From Desulfuromonadaceae bacterium (GTDB lineage Bacteria; Desulfobacterota; Desulfuromonadia; Desulfuromonadales; JAAYDE01): DNA of 45,172 nt. The translations under genes were made by a program, and so were the position numbers. Below, one piece after another: positions 18,617 through 28,250 of this stretch. The DNA lies in NCBI GenBank assembly GCA_012512925.1, contig JAAZDE010000110.1:1-45172 (forward strand), read 5' to 3'. The notes under the pieces are model-generated. The model was not told the origin of the DNA. It saw nothing but the letters and a program-made list of their open reading frames with translations, and searched no databases. The stretch's first letter is position 1. Each line of letters opens with the position of its first letter.

Positions 18617-19159
18617 ATGTCCGAGGAGTTCCGTCTGATCAGCACCTCCCCCGAGCAGACCAGGGAAGCGGGGAGACTTCTGGGAGGCTTGTTGCAGGGA
18701 CCCGTGCTGATCTTTCTGATCGGCGAGATGGGCGGGGGCAAGACCTGTTTCACTCAGGGGATCGGCGCCGGAATCAGCGGCGCGGCGGAGATTTGCCTGA
18801 CCAGCCCTTCCTACACCCTGATGAACTTCTATCCCGGCCGTCTCGACCTTTATCACTTTGATCTTTTCCGCCTCCATGGGGAGGAGGATCTGGAGGATAT
18901 CGGTTTTTCCGAATACCTCGAGGAGGAGGGCGTGGTGGTGGTGGAATGGGCCGACCGAATCGATTGTTCCCGTCGCGACGGCCTCTTGGTCCGCTTCGAT
19001 TATCAAAGTGAAACGCGTCGGTTACTGGTTTTCAGCGCTTCTGGGGAGGCCGGTGAAAAGTTGCTTCGCCGTTTTTGCCGGGAGTTGACAGCGAAGGGGA
19101 AATCTCTTCCGGACCTGTTGCCGACCCGACTTTACCAGGAGGAAGATGACACCGTTTGA
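18617..19159 (+). CDS. tsaE: tRNA t6A37 threonylcarbamoyl transfer ATPase TsaE
   Basis: ATPase of the TsaB-TsaD-TsaE complex that makes N6-threonylcarbamoyladenosine at tRNA position 37. It has 180 residues, slightly longer than the usual 150-160. The P-loop is GEMGGGKTCF at about 36-45, followed by SPSYTLMNFYPG, DLYHFDLFRL, EDIGFSEYL and VVVVEWADRI, the standard TsaE order. It starts 2 bases after the CBS gene and its 3' end overlaps lpd by 14 bases, so the C-terminal tail may be a by-product of that overlap. Confidence 0.94.
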   Translation: MSEEFRLISTSPEQTREAGRLLGGLLQGPVLIFLIGEMGGGKTCFTQGIGAGISGAAEICLTSPSYTLMNFYPGRLDLYHFDLFRLHGEEDLEDIGFSEYLEEEGVVVVEWADRIDCSRRDGLLVRFDYQSETRRLLVFSASGEAGEKLLRRFCRELTAKGKSLPDLLPTRLYQEEDDTV

Positions 19160-20576
19160 TATCGCCATCATCGGAGCCGGTCCCGGTGGCTATGCCGCCG
19201 CCATCCGTGGTGCCAGAAAGGGGGCGCGGGTTTGTCTCGTGGAGGAGGATCGCATCGGCGGCACCTGTCTTCACCGCGGCTGCATCCCTGTTAAGGCGCT
19301 TTACGGCACCGCCCGCCGTTTGGCCGGGATGAAGCATCTGGCTGAGCATGGCATCCATGTCGGCGATTTCCGCTTCGATGCCAGGGCGGCTTTGCGCCGC
19401 AAGGATATCGTGGTTTCCGGTCTGGAAAAGGGGGTCGAGGGGCTGCTGAAGAGCCATGGCGTAGAGCTTTTCAGGGGTCAGGGGGGATTGGAGGGGCCGG
19501 GGCGGGTCCGTATCCGGCGGGATAGTGTGACCGGGCACATTCAGGCCCGGTCCATCATTATCGCCACCGGTGCCCGACCCTTCATCCCACGGGCCTTGTC
19601 CCTCGACGGTGAAACCGTTTTGACCAGTGATGACTTTCTCGCCCTGGAGACCTTTCCCGAGAGTCTGCTGATAATCGGCGGGGGCTATATCGGCTGTGAA
19701 CTGGCCGGGATTGCCTCCCTTTTCGGCAGTCGCGTCACCCTGGTGGAACAGCTTCCCGAACTTCTTTCCGGCATCGATCGACCGGCGGTGAGGGAAATGG
19801 AGAAAAGCTTCCGCGAGATCGGCGTCGAGGTGCTCAAGGGGACAGCCGTTGAATCGCTTCAAGAGATCGGTCCAGGGGTGCGGGCAAAACTGGCCGGGCG
19901 GGACAAGGCGCTGGAGGTGGACAAGGTTCTGATCGCCGTCGGCCGCCGTCCCAATACCTTCGGCCTGGGTCTGGACGAGGCCGGAGTGGCTCTCAAGCGA
20001 GGTGCCATCCAGGTCGATACTCGAATGAGAACCACACTGGAAAATGTTTATGCCATCGGCGATGTGACCGATATTCTCCAACTGGCCCATGTCGCCGACC
20101 ACCAGGGGGAGGTAGCGGTGGAGAACGCCCTGGGGGGGAATGCCGAGGCGAACTACCATATCGTGCCCACGACCGTCTTCACTTTCCCTGAGATTGGCCA
20201 GGTTGGCCTGAGTGAAAGGGAATGCCGGGAGTCGAAGCTCGATTACCAGTTGGGAAGTTTCACCTATCAGGCTTCCGGCAAAGCCCAATGCGACGGCGAG
20301 ACGAAAGGTGCGGCCCGGTTGCTGGCCGCCAAAGAGGACGGTCGCCTGCTCGGCGGACTGGTGTATGGGGCGGAAGCTTCCGCCCTGGTCGCGGAAGTGG
20401 CGACGGCGATGAAAGCAGGGATGACGGCGCCGGACCTGGCTCATCTGATTCACGCTCACCCCACCCTTAACGAAATTATCCGGGAAGCGGCAGCGGATGT
20501 CTCCGGCGCGGCCGTTCACAAGGCGGGACGCCGCAGTCGCTCCGCCGCGGGTCTGTCCGGGGACGAGATGGAATAA
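19146..20576 (+). CDS. lpdA: Dihydrolipoyl dehydrogenase
   Basis: FAD enzyme that reoxidises dihydrolipoamide in 2-oxoacid dehydrogenase or glycine cleavage complexes. It has 476 residues. The N-terminal FAD fold is IIGAGPGGYAAAIRGA, the redox disulfide is GGTCLHRGCIPVK, the NAD-binding fold is LIIGGGYIGCELAG, the second FAD motif is VYAIGDVTD, and the C-terminal catalytic His-Glu pair is in HAHPTLNEIIREA. A GGAGGAAG ribosome site sits before the ATG inside the tsaE 3' end. No E1 or E2 gene is nearby, so its complex is not known from context. The C-terminus ends in a basic tail after the dimer domain. Confidence 0.93.
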   Translation: MTPFDIAIIGAGPGGYAAAIRGARKGARVCLVEEDRIGGTCLHRGCIPVKALYGTARRLAGMKHLAEHGIHVGDFRFDARAALRRKDIVVSGLEKGVEGLLKSHGVELFRGQGGLEGPGRVRIRRDSVTGHIQARSIIIATGARPFIPRALSLDGETVLTSDDFLALETFPESLLIIGGGYIGCELAGIASLFGSRVTLVEQLPELLSGIDRPAVREMEKSFREIGVEVLKGTAVESLQEIGPGVRAKLAGRDKALEVDKVLIAVGRRPNTFGLGLDEAGVALKRGAIQVDTRMRTTLENVYAIGDVTDILQLAHVADHQGEVAVENALGGNAEANYHIVPTTVFTFPEIGQVGLSERECRESKLDYQLGSFTYQASGKAQCDGETKGAARLLAAKEDGRLLGGLVYGAEASALVAEVATAMKAGMTAPDLAHLIHAHPTLNEIIREAAADVSGAAVHKAGRRSRSAAGLSGDEME

Positions 20577-20600
20577 TCAGGGAGAGAGGAAGAAAAAGAA

Positions 20601-21833
20601 ATGGCGCTTGTAGTCATGAAGTTCGGCGGCACATCAGTCGGCGACATGGAGAGAATCCGTAATGTGGCGAAAAGGGTTGCCAAAAACTTCGATGAGGGCA
20701 ACCAAGTGATCGTGGTCCTTTCCGCTATGTCGGGAGAGACAAATAAGCTGGTTGCCATGGCCAGGGAGATGGACGACCTTCCCAACGAAAGGGAGTATGA
20801 CGTTCTGGTATCCACCGGCGAGCAGGTCACAGTTTCACTGTTGTCGATCTGCCTTAATGCGATGGGTTACAAGGCCAAGAGTTTTCTCGGTCACCAGATT
20901 CCCATCATTACCGACAACGCCTTTTCCAGGGCGCGCATCGAACGGATCGGCGACCGCAAGATCCGCGAGGCCCTGGAAGAAGGAAACATCGTGGTGATCG
21001 CCGGTTTTCAGGGGGTCGATCGGGAGGGGAACATCACCACCTTGGGACGGGGCGGTTCCGACACTTCGGCAGTCGCTGTGGCGGCCGCTCTCAAGGCGGA
21101 TGTCTGCGATATCTTCACTGACGTGGATGGCGTCTATACCACCGATCCTCGCCTGGTTCCGGAAGCCTCCAAGATCGGCAAGATCTCCTATGACGAGATG
21201 TTGGAGATGGCTTCCCTGGGGGCCAAGGTGCTGCAGATACGTTCCGTCGAATTCGCCAAGAAGTTCGGAGTCGTGGTCCATGTGCGCTCCAGTTTTAACG
21301 ACAATCCGGGAACCCTGGTCATGAAGGAGGATAATGAAATGGAAGCCGTTCTGGTTTCAGGTATCACTTACAACAAGGATGAGGCCAAGATTTCCGTTTT
21401 CAATGTGCCGGATCAGCCAGGGGTGGCCTCGCGACTCTTCTCCCCCCTTTCTCAGGCCAACATCACCGTGGACATGATCATTCAGAATGTTTCTCGCGGC
21501 GGTTTCACCGACATGACCTTTACCGTGCCCCGAAACGATTTCAAGCGCGCCCTTCCTCTGGTCAAAAAGGCCGCCGAAGAAATCGGCGCCGATGGCGTGG
21601 CGACCGACGAGAACATCGCCAAGATTTCCATTGTCGGTGTCGGCATGCGTTCCCACTCCGGCGTTGCCAGCAAGATGTTCCAGGCTCTCTCCGCGGAAGG
21701 GATCAATATCCTGATGATCTCCACCAGTGAAATCAAGGTTTCCTGTATCATCAACGACAAATATACAGAGCTGGCGGTGCGGGTTCTGCACGATACCTTC
21801 GGTCTGGCCAAGAAGGATGTGAAAGAGGAATAG
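20601..21833 (+). CDS. lysC: Aspartate kinase
   Basis: Phosphorylates aspartate, the first step to lysine, threonine, methionine and diaminopimelate. It has 410 residues. The kinase domain (about 1-240) has [34 protein letters not shown] and [13 protein letters not shown]. Two C-terminal ACT domains (about 265-335 and 345-405; [11 protein letters not shown] and [13 protein letters not shown]) carry feedback regulation. There is no internal second ribosome site strong enough to claim a separate beta subunit. A GGGAGAGAGGAAG ribosome region precedes the ATG. cimA follows 47 bases later. Confidence 0.96.
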   Translation: MALVVMKFGGTSVGDMERIRNVAKRVAKNFDEGNQVIVVLSAMSGETNKLVAMAREMDDLPNEREYDVLVSTGEQVTVSLLSICLNAMGYKAKSFLGHQIPIITDNAFSRARIERIGDRKIREALEEGNIVVIAGFQGVDREGNITTLGRGGSDTSAVAVAAALKADVCDIFTDVDGVYTTDPRLVPEASKIGKISYDEMLEMASLGAKVLQIRSVEFAKKFGVVVHVRSSFNDNPGTLVMKEDNEMEAVLVSGITYNKDEAKISVFNVPDQPGVASRLFSPLSQANITVDMIIQNVSRGGFTDMTFTVPRNDFKRALPLVKKAAEEIGADGVATDENIAKISIVGVGMRSHSGVASKMFQALSAEGINILMISTSEIKVSCIINDKYTELAVRVLHDTFGLAKKDVKEE

Positions 21834-21880
21834 GCGTTTTTCAACCCCTGCAAGCGACCAAAGGGGATAAAGGAGCCGTA

Positions 21881-23462
<1,582 letters not shown>

Positions 23463-23476
<14 letters not shown>

Positions 23477-24029
23477 CCCTGTCCGGGGCATCCGCCTGCT
23501 GGTGATTCTGTTGCTGGGAGTCTGGGGGTGGCGGGCGGCTGAAATGCTTCCCCGCGGGGAACCCTCGCCTCAATCCTCATCGGACCCGTCCGCTGTTTTC
23601 GTTCTGCTGGGGGAAGGTTTTCCCCGGCCGGGAATTCATCAATTTCATGACGGTATCACCCCTGGAGGCGTCATTAAAATGGCGGCTCCAGGGGTGTCCT
23701 TTAAATCCCCACCCGACCCTCTTCTGTTGCTTCCCCTTTCCTCCGGCGAAGTCCTCGACATTGTTCTGCAAGGATCGCAAATTGCTGGAATTAAAAGATA
23801 CTGGATGCCGGCGGGGATGCAGATAACCCTCTTCATCCCCCTTCATCCCGATCGCATGACCGCTGATGACTGGGAGGTTTTGCCCGGTATCGGCCAGGAA
23901 CTGGCCAGGCGTATCGAAGAGGATCGTCAAAAAAATGGCGATTTTGGTTCTCTGAAATCCCTGGCCAGGGTCAGAGGGATTGGCCCCAAGCTTGTCGGCC
24001 GTCTGAAACCTTACTTTGAGAAGCCGTAA
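23463..24029 (+). CDS. Second ComEA-like helix-hairpin-helix protein
   Basis: A 188-residue protein with an N-terminal membrane anchor (about 8-24), a middle segment resembling the SLBB/GPPGX beta-grasp region of ComEA (about 45-127, with FPRPGIHQF and [10 protein letters not shown]), and a pair of helix-hairpin-helix motifs at the end ([12 protein letters not shown] at 140-151, [12 protein letters not shown] at 170-181). It resembles membrane-bound ComEA DNA receptors more closely than the smaller protein at 4998. The start at 23463 overlaps the cimA 3' end by 14 bases and has GAGG just ahead; GTG at 23451 is also possible. DNA uptake is possible but no comEC or pilus gene is in the window. 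Confidence 0.75.
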
Positions 24030-24136
24030 CCCTTTGTAAAAAAAGAGAAAAATTTAAGAAGAGATAAACCCTGAAAATATATTCAAACTTCCCCGCCATA
24101 TGGCATGTCTTGTGAAAACTAAAAATCATTATTAAT

Positions 24137-24142
24137 TATAAT
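24137..24142 (+). promoter_or_regulatory. Perfect -10 box ahead of the zinc-ribbon gene
   Basis: A TATAAT sits in a very AT-rich stretch (about 24040-24150) 44 bases before the zinc-ribbon start codon. No good -35 is seen at 16-18 bases, although AT-rich upstream DNA could compensate. The 156-base gap after the second ComEA-like gene holds nothing else. Confidence 0.5.
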
Positions 24143-24185
24143 TTTGGTTTTGGTGAGCGGTTCGTAAGCGAAAGGGGAAGAGAGA

Positions 24186-24341
24186 ATGAAATGCCCAAAA
24201 TGTAAAGGTCGCATGCATTCGGAAAGGTGTTATGATTTTGTAAGGTCATTTGATGCCTGGAAGTGCTGCCTGTGCGGAGAATTGATCGATCCGACCATTC
24301 TTTCCAACCGGACAAGGAACAATAACGTCGGAATTTCTTAG
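24186..24341 (+). CDS. 51-residue zinc-ribbon protein
   Basis: A small protein with two cysteine knuckles: CPKC at residues 3-6 and CCLC at residues 27-30, a classic zinc-ribbon spacing of about 20 residues. The second knuckle sits in WKCCLCGELIDPTIL. Similar tiny ribbon proteins (first knuckle, aromatic middle, then WKC..CG) are, as I recall, common and unnamed in Desulfuromonadales. A GGGGAAGAG ribosome site lies just before the ATG. The gene stands alone, with its own AT-rich promoter region and a strong terminator downstream, so it is probably made as a single-gene message. Function is unknown; nucleic-acid binding is plausible for the fold. Confidence 0.75.
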   Translation: MKCPKCKGRMHSERCYDFVRSFDAWKCCLCGELIDPTILSNRTRNNNVGIS

Positions 24342-24373
24342 CAGATACAGGTATTTTACGTGGAAGTAAGGGA

Positions 24374-24410
24374 ACGGGCGGGGAGAGTTGATCTTCCCGC
24401 CCGTTTTTTT
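24374..24410. terminator. Strong bidirectional terminator at the convergence point
   Basis: A 9-bp GC arm pair ACGGGCGGG/CCCGCCCGT is followed by seven T residues on the + side. It separates the plus-strand zinc-ribbon gene from the minus-strand CBS/ACT gene. The minus side has few T residues, so it works best for the + transcript. Confidence 0.85.
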
Positions 24411-24416
24411 CATCAG

Positions 24417-25100
24417 CTATTTCTCTAAAACCATCAACCGGTCGCTGTTCAACACGCTGGTTATTCTGAAATTCCGTTTTCTGAGTTCCTCCACGGCGTG
24501 ATCGATGTTCGCAGGGTCGGTGCTGGCGATCCGGTAGACCACCTCGCGGAATCTGCGATCCTCTCCCTTCAGAAAGAAGGTCGCCAGGCTGATGATGTTG
24601 ATCCTGTGGGATTTGAAAATCTGGGTCATCTCGGCGATGGCCCCGGGCCGGTCCTCCACCTCGACGCTGACCCGCGAGCCAGGGGTGCGCATCCCCATTG
24701 CTTCCACAAAAACATCGAAAATATCGATGGTGGTGATGATACCCGTCAATCGTCCCTGGGAGTCGACCACCGGCAGGCCACCGAAGCGCCGGTCACGCAA
24801 AATCAGGGCCGCCTTTTCGATCGGATCTTCGGGGGACACGGTGACAACCTTTCCCGACATCACCTCTTTTACCGTTGTCCTGGCGAGAACGGCATGCATT
24901 TCGTAGATGTCGAGAGTGCTGGCTCTCGAGGGGGAAAATTCCTTGATGTCTTTTTCGGTTATGATACCAGTGACCTTTTCCTTGGTCACGACGGGCAGTT
25001 GACGAATGTGGTGATCCCTCATCAAATGCACGGCGTCCAGAAGTGGGGCATCTTCTGCGACCGTGATCACCTCTTTGTTCATCCAGTCTTTTACGAACAT
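24417..25100 (-). CDS. CBS-CBS-ACT domain protein
   Basis: A 227-residue soluble protein: two CBS domains (about 1-60 and 75-135; VKDWMNKEVITVAEDAPLLD and VVDSQGRLTGIITTIDIF) followed by an ACT domain (about 143-225; VSVEVEDRPGAIAEMTQIF). CBS units bind adenosyl ligands and ACT units bind amino acids. Such a protein is therefore well placed to sense both energy state and an amino acid. It is the last gene of the liv operon, 8 bases after the PaaK-like ligase, as often seen in liv/ligase clusters of Deltaproteobacteria. It has no catalytic or DNA-binding domain, so the target is unknown. Confidence 0.85.
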   Translation of the reverse strand: MFVKDWMNKEVITVAEDAPLLDAVHLMRDHHIRQLPVVTKEKVTGIITEKDIKEFSPSRASTLDIYEMHAVLARTTVKEVMSGKVVTVSPEDPIEKAALILRDRRFGGLPVVDSQGRLTGIITTIDIFDVFVEAMGMRTPGSRVSVEVEDRPGAIAEMTQIFKSHRINIISLATFFLKGEDRRFREVVYRIASTDPANIDHAVEELRKRNFRITSVLNSDRLMVLEK

Positions 25101-25108
25101 GAATCTCC

Positions 25109-26260
25109 TCAGCGCTCGGCAAGGTGGGGTCGTTTATCCAGGATCTCGTTTTTTTCGATTGTATCATCAACGGTCACAAGGCTCAAACTGAGACCGATCG
25201 CTTTTTTGAAAGCCACCGCCACTGCTTCTCTATCCCGTGCAGTGGCGATTTTCAGGAGAAGTCGGTCGATTCCTTTCGCATCACTTTCCACGATCAGCTT
25301 CGCTTTGGTTTGTAATTTTTCGCATAAGGTTTCGAACTGCCAGAAGTGGATGAACACCCCTTTGGCCTTGACGGAGCTGTCCGCTCGGCCGAAGAGGCCG
25401 GCGAGGCATTCCGGGCGTTGGGCATGGATGACGGAGAGATCCCCCGTGGCCAGGCGGACGAAAGGGGTGGCCGGGTTGAAGAAGGTAATGACCACCTCTC
25501 CGGTGGCCCCTGGATTCACCGGTGTGCCGCCGCCGGGCTCGACAAACTCCACGAAAAGGGTGTCGGTGTCGACCATCAGTCCGTCCCGTTGAGAGTCTTC
25601 CGTGGCGATCAGGCCGATTTCGGCGATGCCGTATCCCTGGAAAGCTGCAACGCCGAAATCTTTCTCGAACATGGTGCGATCGGCCTCGGTCAGTTTTTCT
25701 GCGATCAGGTAGGCTTTGCGGATCGAGTGGCCACCACCGAGGGCCTCCAGAACCTTCAGCAAATAGGAGCGGGTGCCGATAAAGGCGGTGGCGCCGACGG
25801 CATTGGCGATGCCGGCGGCTTTTTCCGAATCGGTCGGGCCCAGGGGAAAGGTTACGGCGCCGATTTTCGCCAGGGCCTCGTCGAACATTTCCCCGGCAGG
25901 GGAGAGATGGTAGGAGAAAGTGTTTAGAACGATATCTCCCGCGGCAATCCCCGCCATCATCAACGCCTTGTGAAAGCGGTAATGGTTGCAGGATTCACCT
26001 TTGACGTTGTAGATGGGGCCGGGGGATTGGAATATCTTGGTGACGCAGGAAGTGTCGATGAGACCGCCGAAAGGGGGATTCTGGACTTGAAGCCGCGACA
26101 GTTCCCCCTTGGTGAAAGGGTGGATGCGGATGAAATCCTCGTAGCTTTGGATATCTTCCGGAGTCAGGCCGGAGCGCTTCAGAAGGAATCGCTGCAATGG
26201 ATGTTTGCGGTTCTCCCGAAGGCTGTCGGTCAGCCTGGCGAAGCTTCCTATGAAAGCCAT
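25109..26260 (-). CDS. Phenylacetate-CoA ligase-like AMP-binding enzyme with altered phosphate loop
   Basis: A 383-residue member of the PaaK-type adenylate-forming family, shorter than PaaK (about 430). Core motifs A5 (YGIAE at 210-214), A7 (RLATGDLS near 270) and A8 (GRADSSVKAKGVFI near 291-304) are present. The usual Ser/Thr/Gly-rich phosphate loop (TSGTTGKP in PaaK) is replaced by SPGPIYNVKGES (79-90), and the C-terminal lysine region reads EKNEILDKRP. This points to a distinct subfamily that may have a changed substrate or reaction. The 5' end overlaps livF by 13 bases, so it is part of the liv operon. An arylacetate or organic acid as substrate is an inference only. Confidence 0.8.
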   Translation of the reverse strand: MAFIGSFARLTDSLRENRKHPLQRFLLKRSGLTPEDIQSYEDFIRIHPFTKGELSRLQVQNPPFGGLIDTSCVTKIFQSPGPIYNVKGESCNHYRFHKALMMAGIAAGDIVLNTFSYHLSPAGEMFDEALAKIGAVTFPLGPTDSEKAAGIANAVGATAFIGTRSYLLKVLEALGGGHSIRKAYLIAEKLTEADRTMFEKDFGVAAFQGYGIAEIGLIATEDSQRDGLMVDTDTLFVEFVEPGGGTPVNPGATGEVVITFFNPATPFVRLATGDLSVIHAQRPECLAGLFGRADSSVKAKGVFIHFWQFETLCEKLQTKAKLIVESDAKGIDRLLLKIATARDREAVAVAFKKAIGLSLSLVTVDDTIEKNEILDKRPHLAER

Positions 26261-27030
26261 CTTTTCCTCCTCCGGTAGTGTTTCACTTCCCGAAAACTTT
26301 TGTGTCCGGCCATTCCCAGATAAAATTCCCGCACATCGTCGTTTTCCTTCAATTGCTTGCCGGGGCCGTCGAGAACCACGCGCCCGTTTTCCATGATGTA
26401 GCCGTAGTGACAGGCGGAAAGGGCCATGTTGGCGTTTTGCTCGACCAGCAGGATGGTGGTTTTCTCCTCTTCGTTCAGCATCCGGATTATGTGAAATATC
26501 TCCTTGACCAGGAGGGGCGAGAGCCCCAGCGAGGGTTCGTCCATCAGCACCATTTTCGGGTTGGCCATCAACGCTCGCCCGATAGCCAGCATCTGCTGTT
26601 CACCCCCGCTCATGTAGCCGGAGATCTGGCGGCGGCGCTCCTTGAGACGTGGAAAATAGTGGTAAACCCGCTCCAGGTTGGCGCCGTGGCAGGAGGATTT
26701 GCGGGTGAAGCCCCCGGCGATCAGATTCTCCTCCACGGTCAGGTCCTTGAACACGCGCCGCCCCTCCATGACTTGGAAAAGGCCGCTTTTGACGATATCG
26801 GCGGCGTCCTTGCGGTCGATCCGTTCGCCCATGAAGGTGATATCGCCGTCGGTGATCTCACCGTTGTCGGGGCGCAGCAGGCCGGAAACCGCCTTGAGGG
26901 TGGTTGACTTGCCGGCCCCGTTGGAACCCAGCAGAGCCACGATCTGTCCTCCCTGGACGTGCAGGGAAAGTCCCTTGATCACCAGGATGACATCGTTGTA
27001 GACCACTTCGATGTTGTTGATTCTGAGCAT
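26248..27030 (-). CDS. livF: Branched-chain amino acid type ABC transporter ATP-binding protein LivF
   Basis: ATPase of a high-affinity amino acid (HAAT-class) importer. It has 260 residues. Walker A is LLGSNGAGKSTT near residues 33-44, the signature is YMSGGEQQMLAIGRAL, Walker B is MVLMDEPSLGLSP, and the switch region is LLVEQNANMAL. The NA (GSNGAGKS) and EPSLGL forms are typical of LivF rather than LivG. A 13-base overlap joins it to the downstream ligase. The C-terminus carries a basic tail (HYRRRKRWLS) beyond the usual end. Confidence 0.93.
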   Translation of the reverse strand: MLRINNIEVVYNDVILVIKGLSLHVQGGQIVALLGSNGAGKSTTLKAVSGLLRPDNGEITDGDITFMGERIDRKDAADIVKSGLFQVMEGRRVFKDLTVEENLIAGGFTRKSSCHGANLERVYHYFPRLKERRRQISGYMSGGEQQMLAIGRALMANPKMVLMDEPSLGLSPLLVKEIFHIIRMLNEEEKTTILLVEQNANMALSACHYGYIMENGRVVLDGPGKQLKENDDVREFYLGMAGHKSFREVKHYRRRKRWLS

Positions 27031-27052
27031 TCGGCTAGTCCCGGTAAAGAAT

Positions 27053-28195
27053 TTACTCGGCGTAAATGTAATCGGTAATTGGTTTGATTTTTCCCTTTTC
27101 GATGCGATAGATCTTCATGGCGCTTACTCCCGCATGGCTTTCCGGGGTGAAGGTCACTGGCGCCGTCAAACCCATCGTGTCGAAGTCTTTCATGCTTTCA
27201 TAAACCTTCTTGAGGTTTTCGCCGCTGTAGTCCTTGTCGGCCAGGCGCAGTCCGGAGAGGAGAACGTACATGGAGGAAAAACCCTGAATGTAATTGACGG
27301 GACGGGAAGTGATCCCGGGATGGTACTTTTGGTTCAGTTCCTTGAGGAACTGAATACCCTTGACCTCCTCGTTGTCCCAGAAGGCGAAACCGCTGGTGCC
27401 CATGAACCCTTCGGCGGCATCCCCGACCAGTTCCACCAGTTTTTCGCCCAGGGTCCAGTTGAGTCCGATGTATTGGGTTTTCAGTCCCAGTTTGGCTGAA
27501 TCCTTGAGGATGGTCGAAGTCGCCATGTAGGTCTGCTGAATCAAGGCGTATTCAGGGTCAGCCTTTTTCATGTTCAGAAGCTGGCTGGTGGCGTCGAGAT
27601 CCTTGAGACCGATGACCTGGGTATCCACCAGTTTCACCGCCAATTCCCTGGCCTTTTCCTCGCCATGGGGGAAAAAGGGAGCGCGGCCGAATCCCGAATC
27701 GTTGTAGAGGAAGGCGACAGTTTTATCCTTACCGTGCTCCTTGATGTATTTGAGGGCGGCGCTGGTCTGGTCTCCGTAGGTGGGGCCGACGATGAAGTTG
27801 TAGGGCGCCTTGTCGGGTTCGGTCAGGTGCTGGGAGTAGGAAGCGGAGAAGAAGGGGATTTTATCCTCGGTGACGAATTTTACCATCGCTTCGGTATCAC
27901 CGGTTCCCCAGCCGTGAACGGCCACCACCTTCTGCCGTTTGAACTGCTTGTAGGCACTGATGGCCTGAGGGATTTTGTAGGCGTAATCGACATAGATCAT
28001 TTCGATCTTGTCGCCGTTGATGCCGCCGTTGTCATTGAACCAGTTGACGGCGTCCTTGATCCCCTCCCCGTATGGCTTGCCGACATCCCCCGTGCCGCCG
28101 CTTTCATCCATTAAGACGCCGATCTTGACCGTTGCGGCGAAGACGCCCTGTGAAACCAGCAACAGACCTAAAGCAAAAACGATCATCTTTTTCAT
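27053..28195 (-). CDS. livK: Periplasmic substrate-binding protein, Leu/Ile/Val-binding family
   Basis: A 380-residue type I periplasmic binding protein. A signal peptide covers residues 1-20 (MIVFALGLLLVSQGVFA) and the mature part begins TVKIGVLMDESGG. The family pattern includes PYGEGIKDAVNWFNDNGGI, VVAVHGWGTGDTEAM and LYNDSGFGRAP. Such proteins deliver amino acids, but also amides, urea or aromatic acids, to LivHM. The presence of two acyl-CoA ligase genes in the same operon makes a carboxylic or aryl acid ligand possible. A GGAGGATGG ribosome site precedes the start. Confidence 0.9.
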   Translation of the reverse strand: MKKMIVFALGLLLVSQGVFAATVKIGVLMDESGGTGDVGKPYGEGIKDAVNWFNDNGGINGDKIEMIYVDYAYKIPQAISAYKQFKRQKVVAVHGWGTGDTEAMVKFVTEDKIPFFSASYSQHLTEPDKAPYNFIVGPTYGDQTSAALKYIKEHGKDKTVAFLYNDSGFGRAPFFPHGEEKARELAVKLVDTQVIGLKDLDATSQLLNMKKADPEYALIQQTYMATSTILKDSAKLGLKTQYIGLNWTLGEKLVELVGDAAEGFMGTSGFAFWDNEEVKGIQFLKELNQKYHPGITSRPVNYIQGFSSMYVLLSGLRLADKDYSGENLKKVYESMKDFDTMGLTAPVTFTPESHAGVSAMKIYRIEKGKIKPITDYIYAE

Positions 28196-28250
28196 TCCAT
28201 CCTCCTTTTTGGACGTCGTTTGTAAAGGCGATTTGCAGACTCGATCAGGA

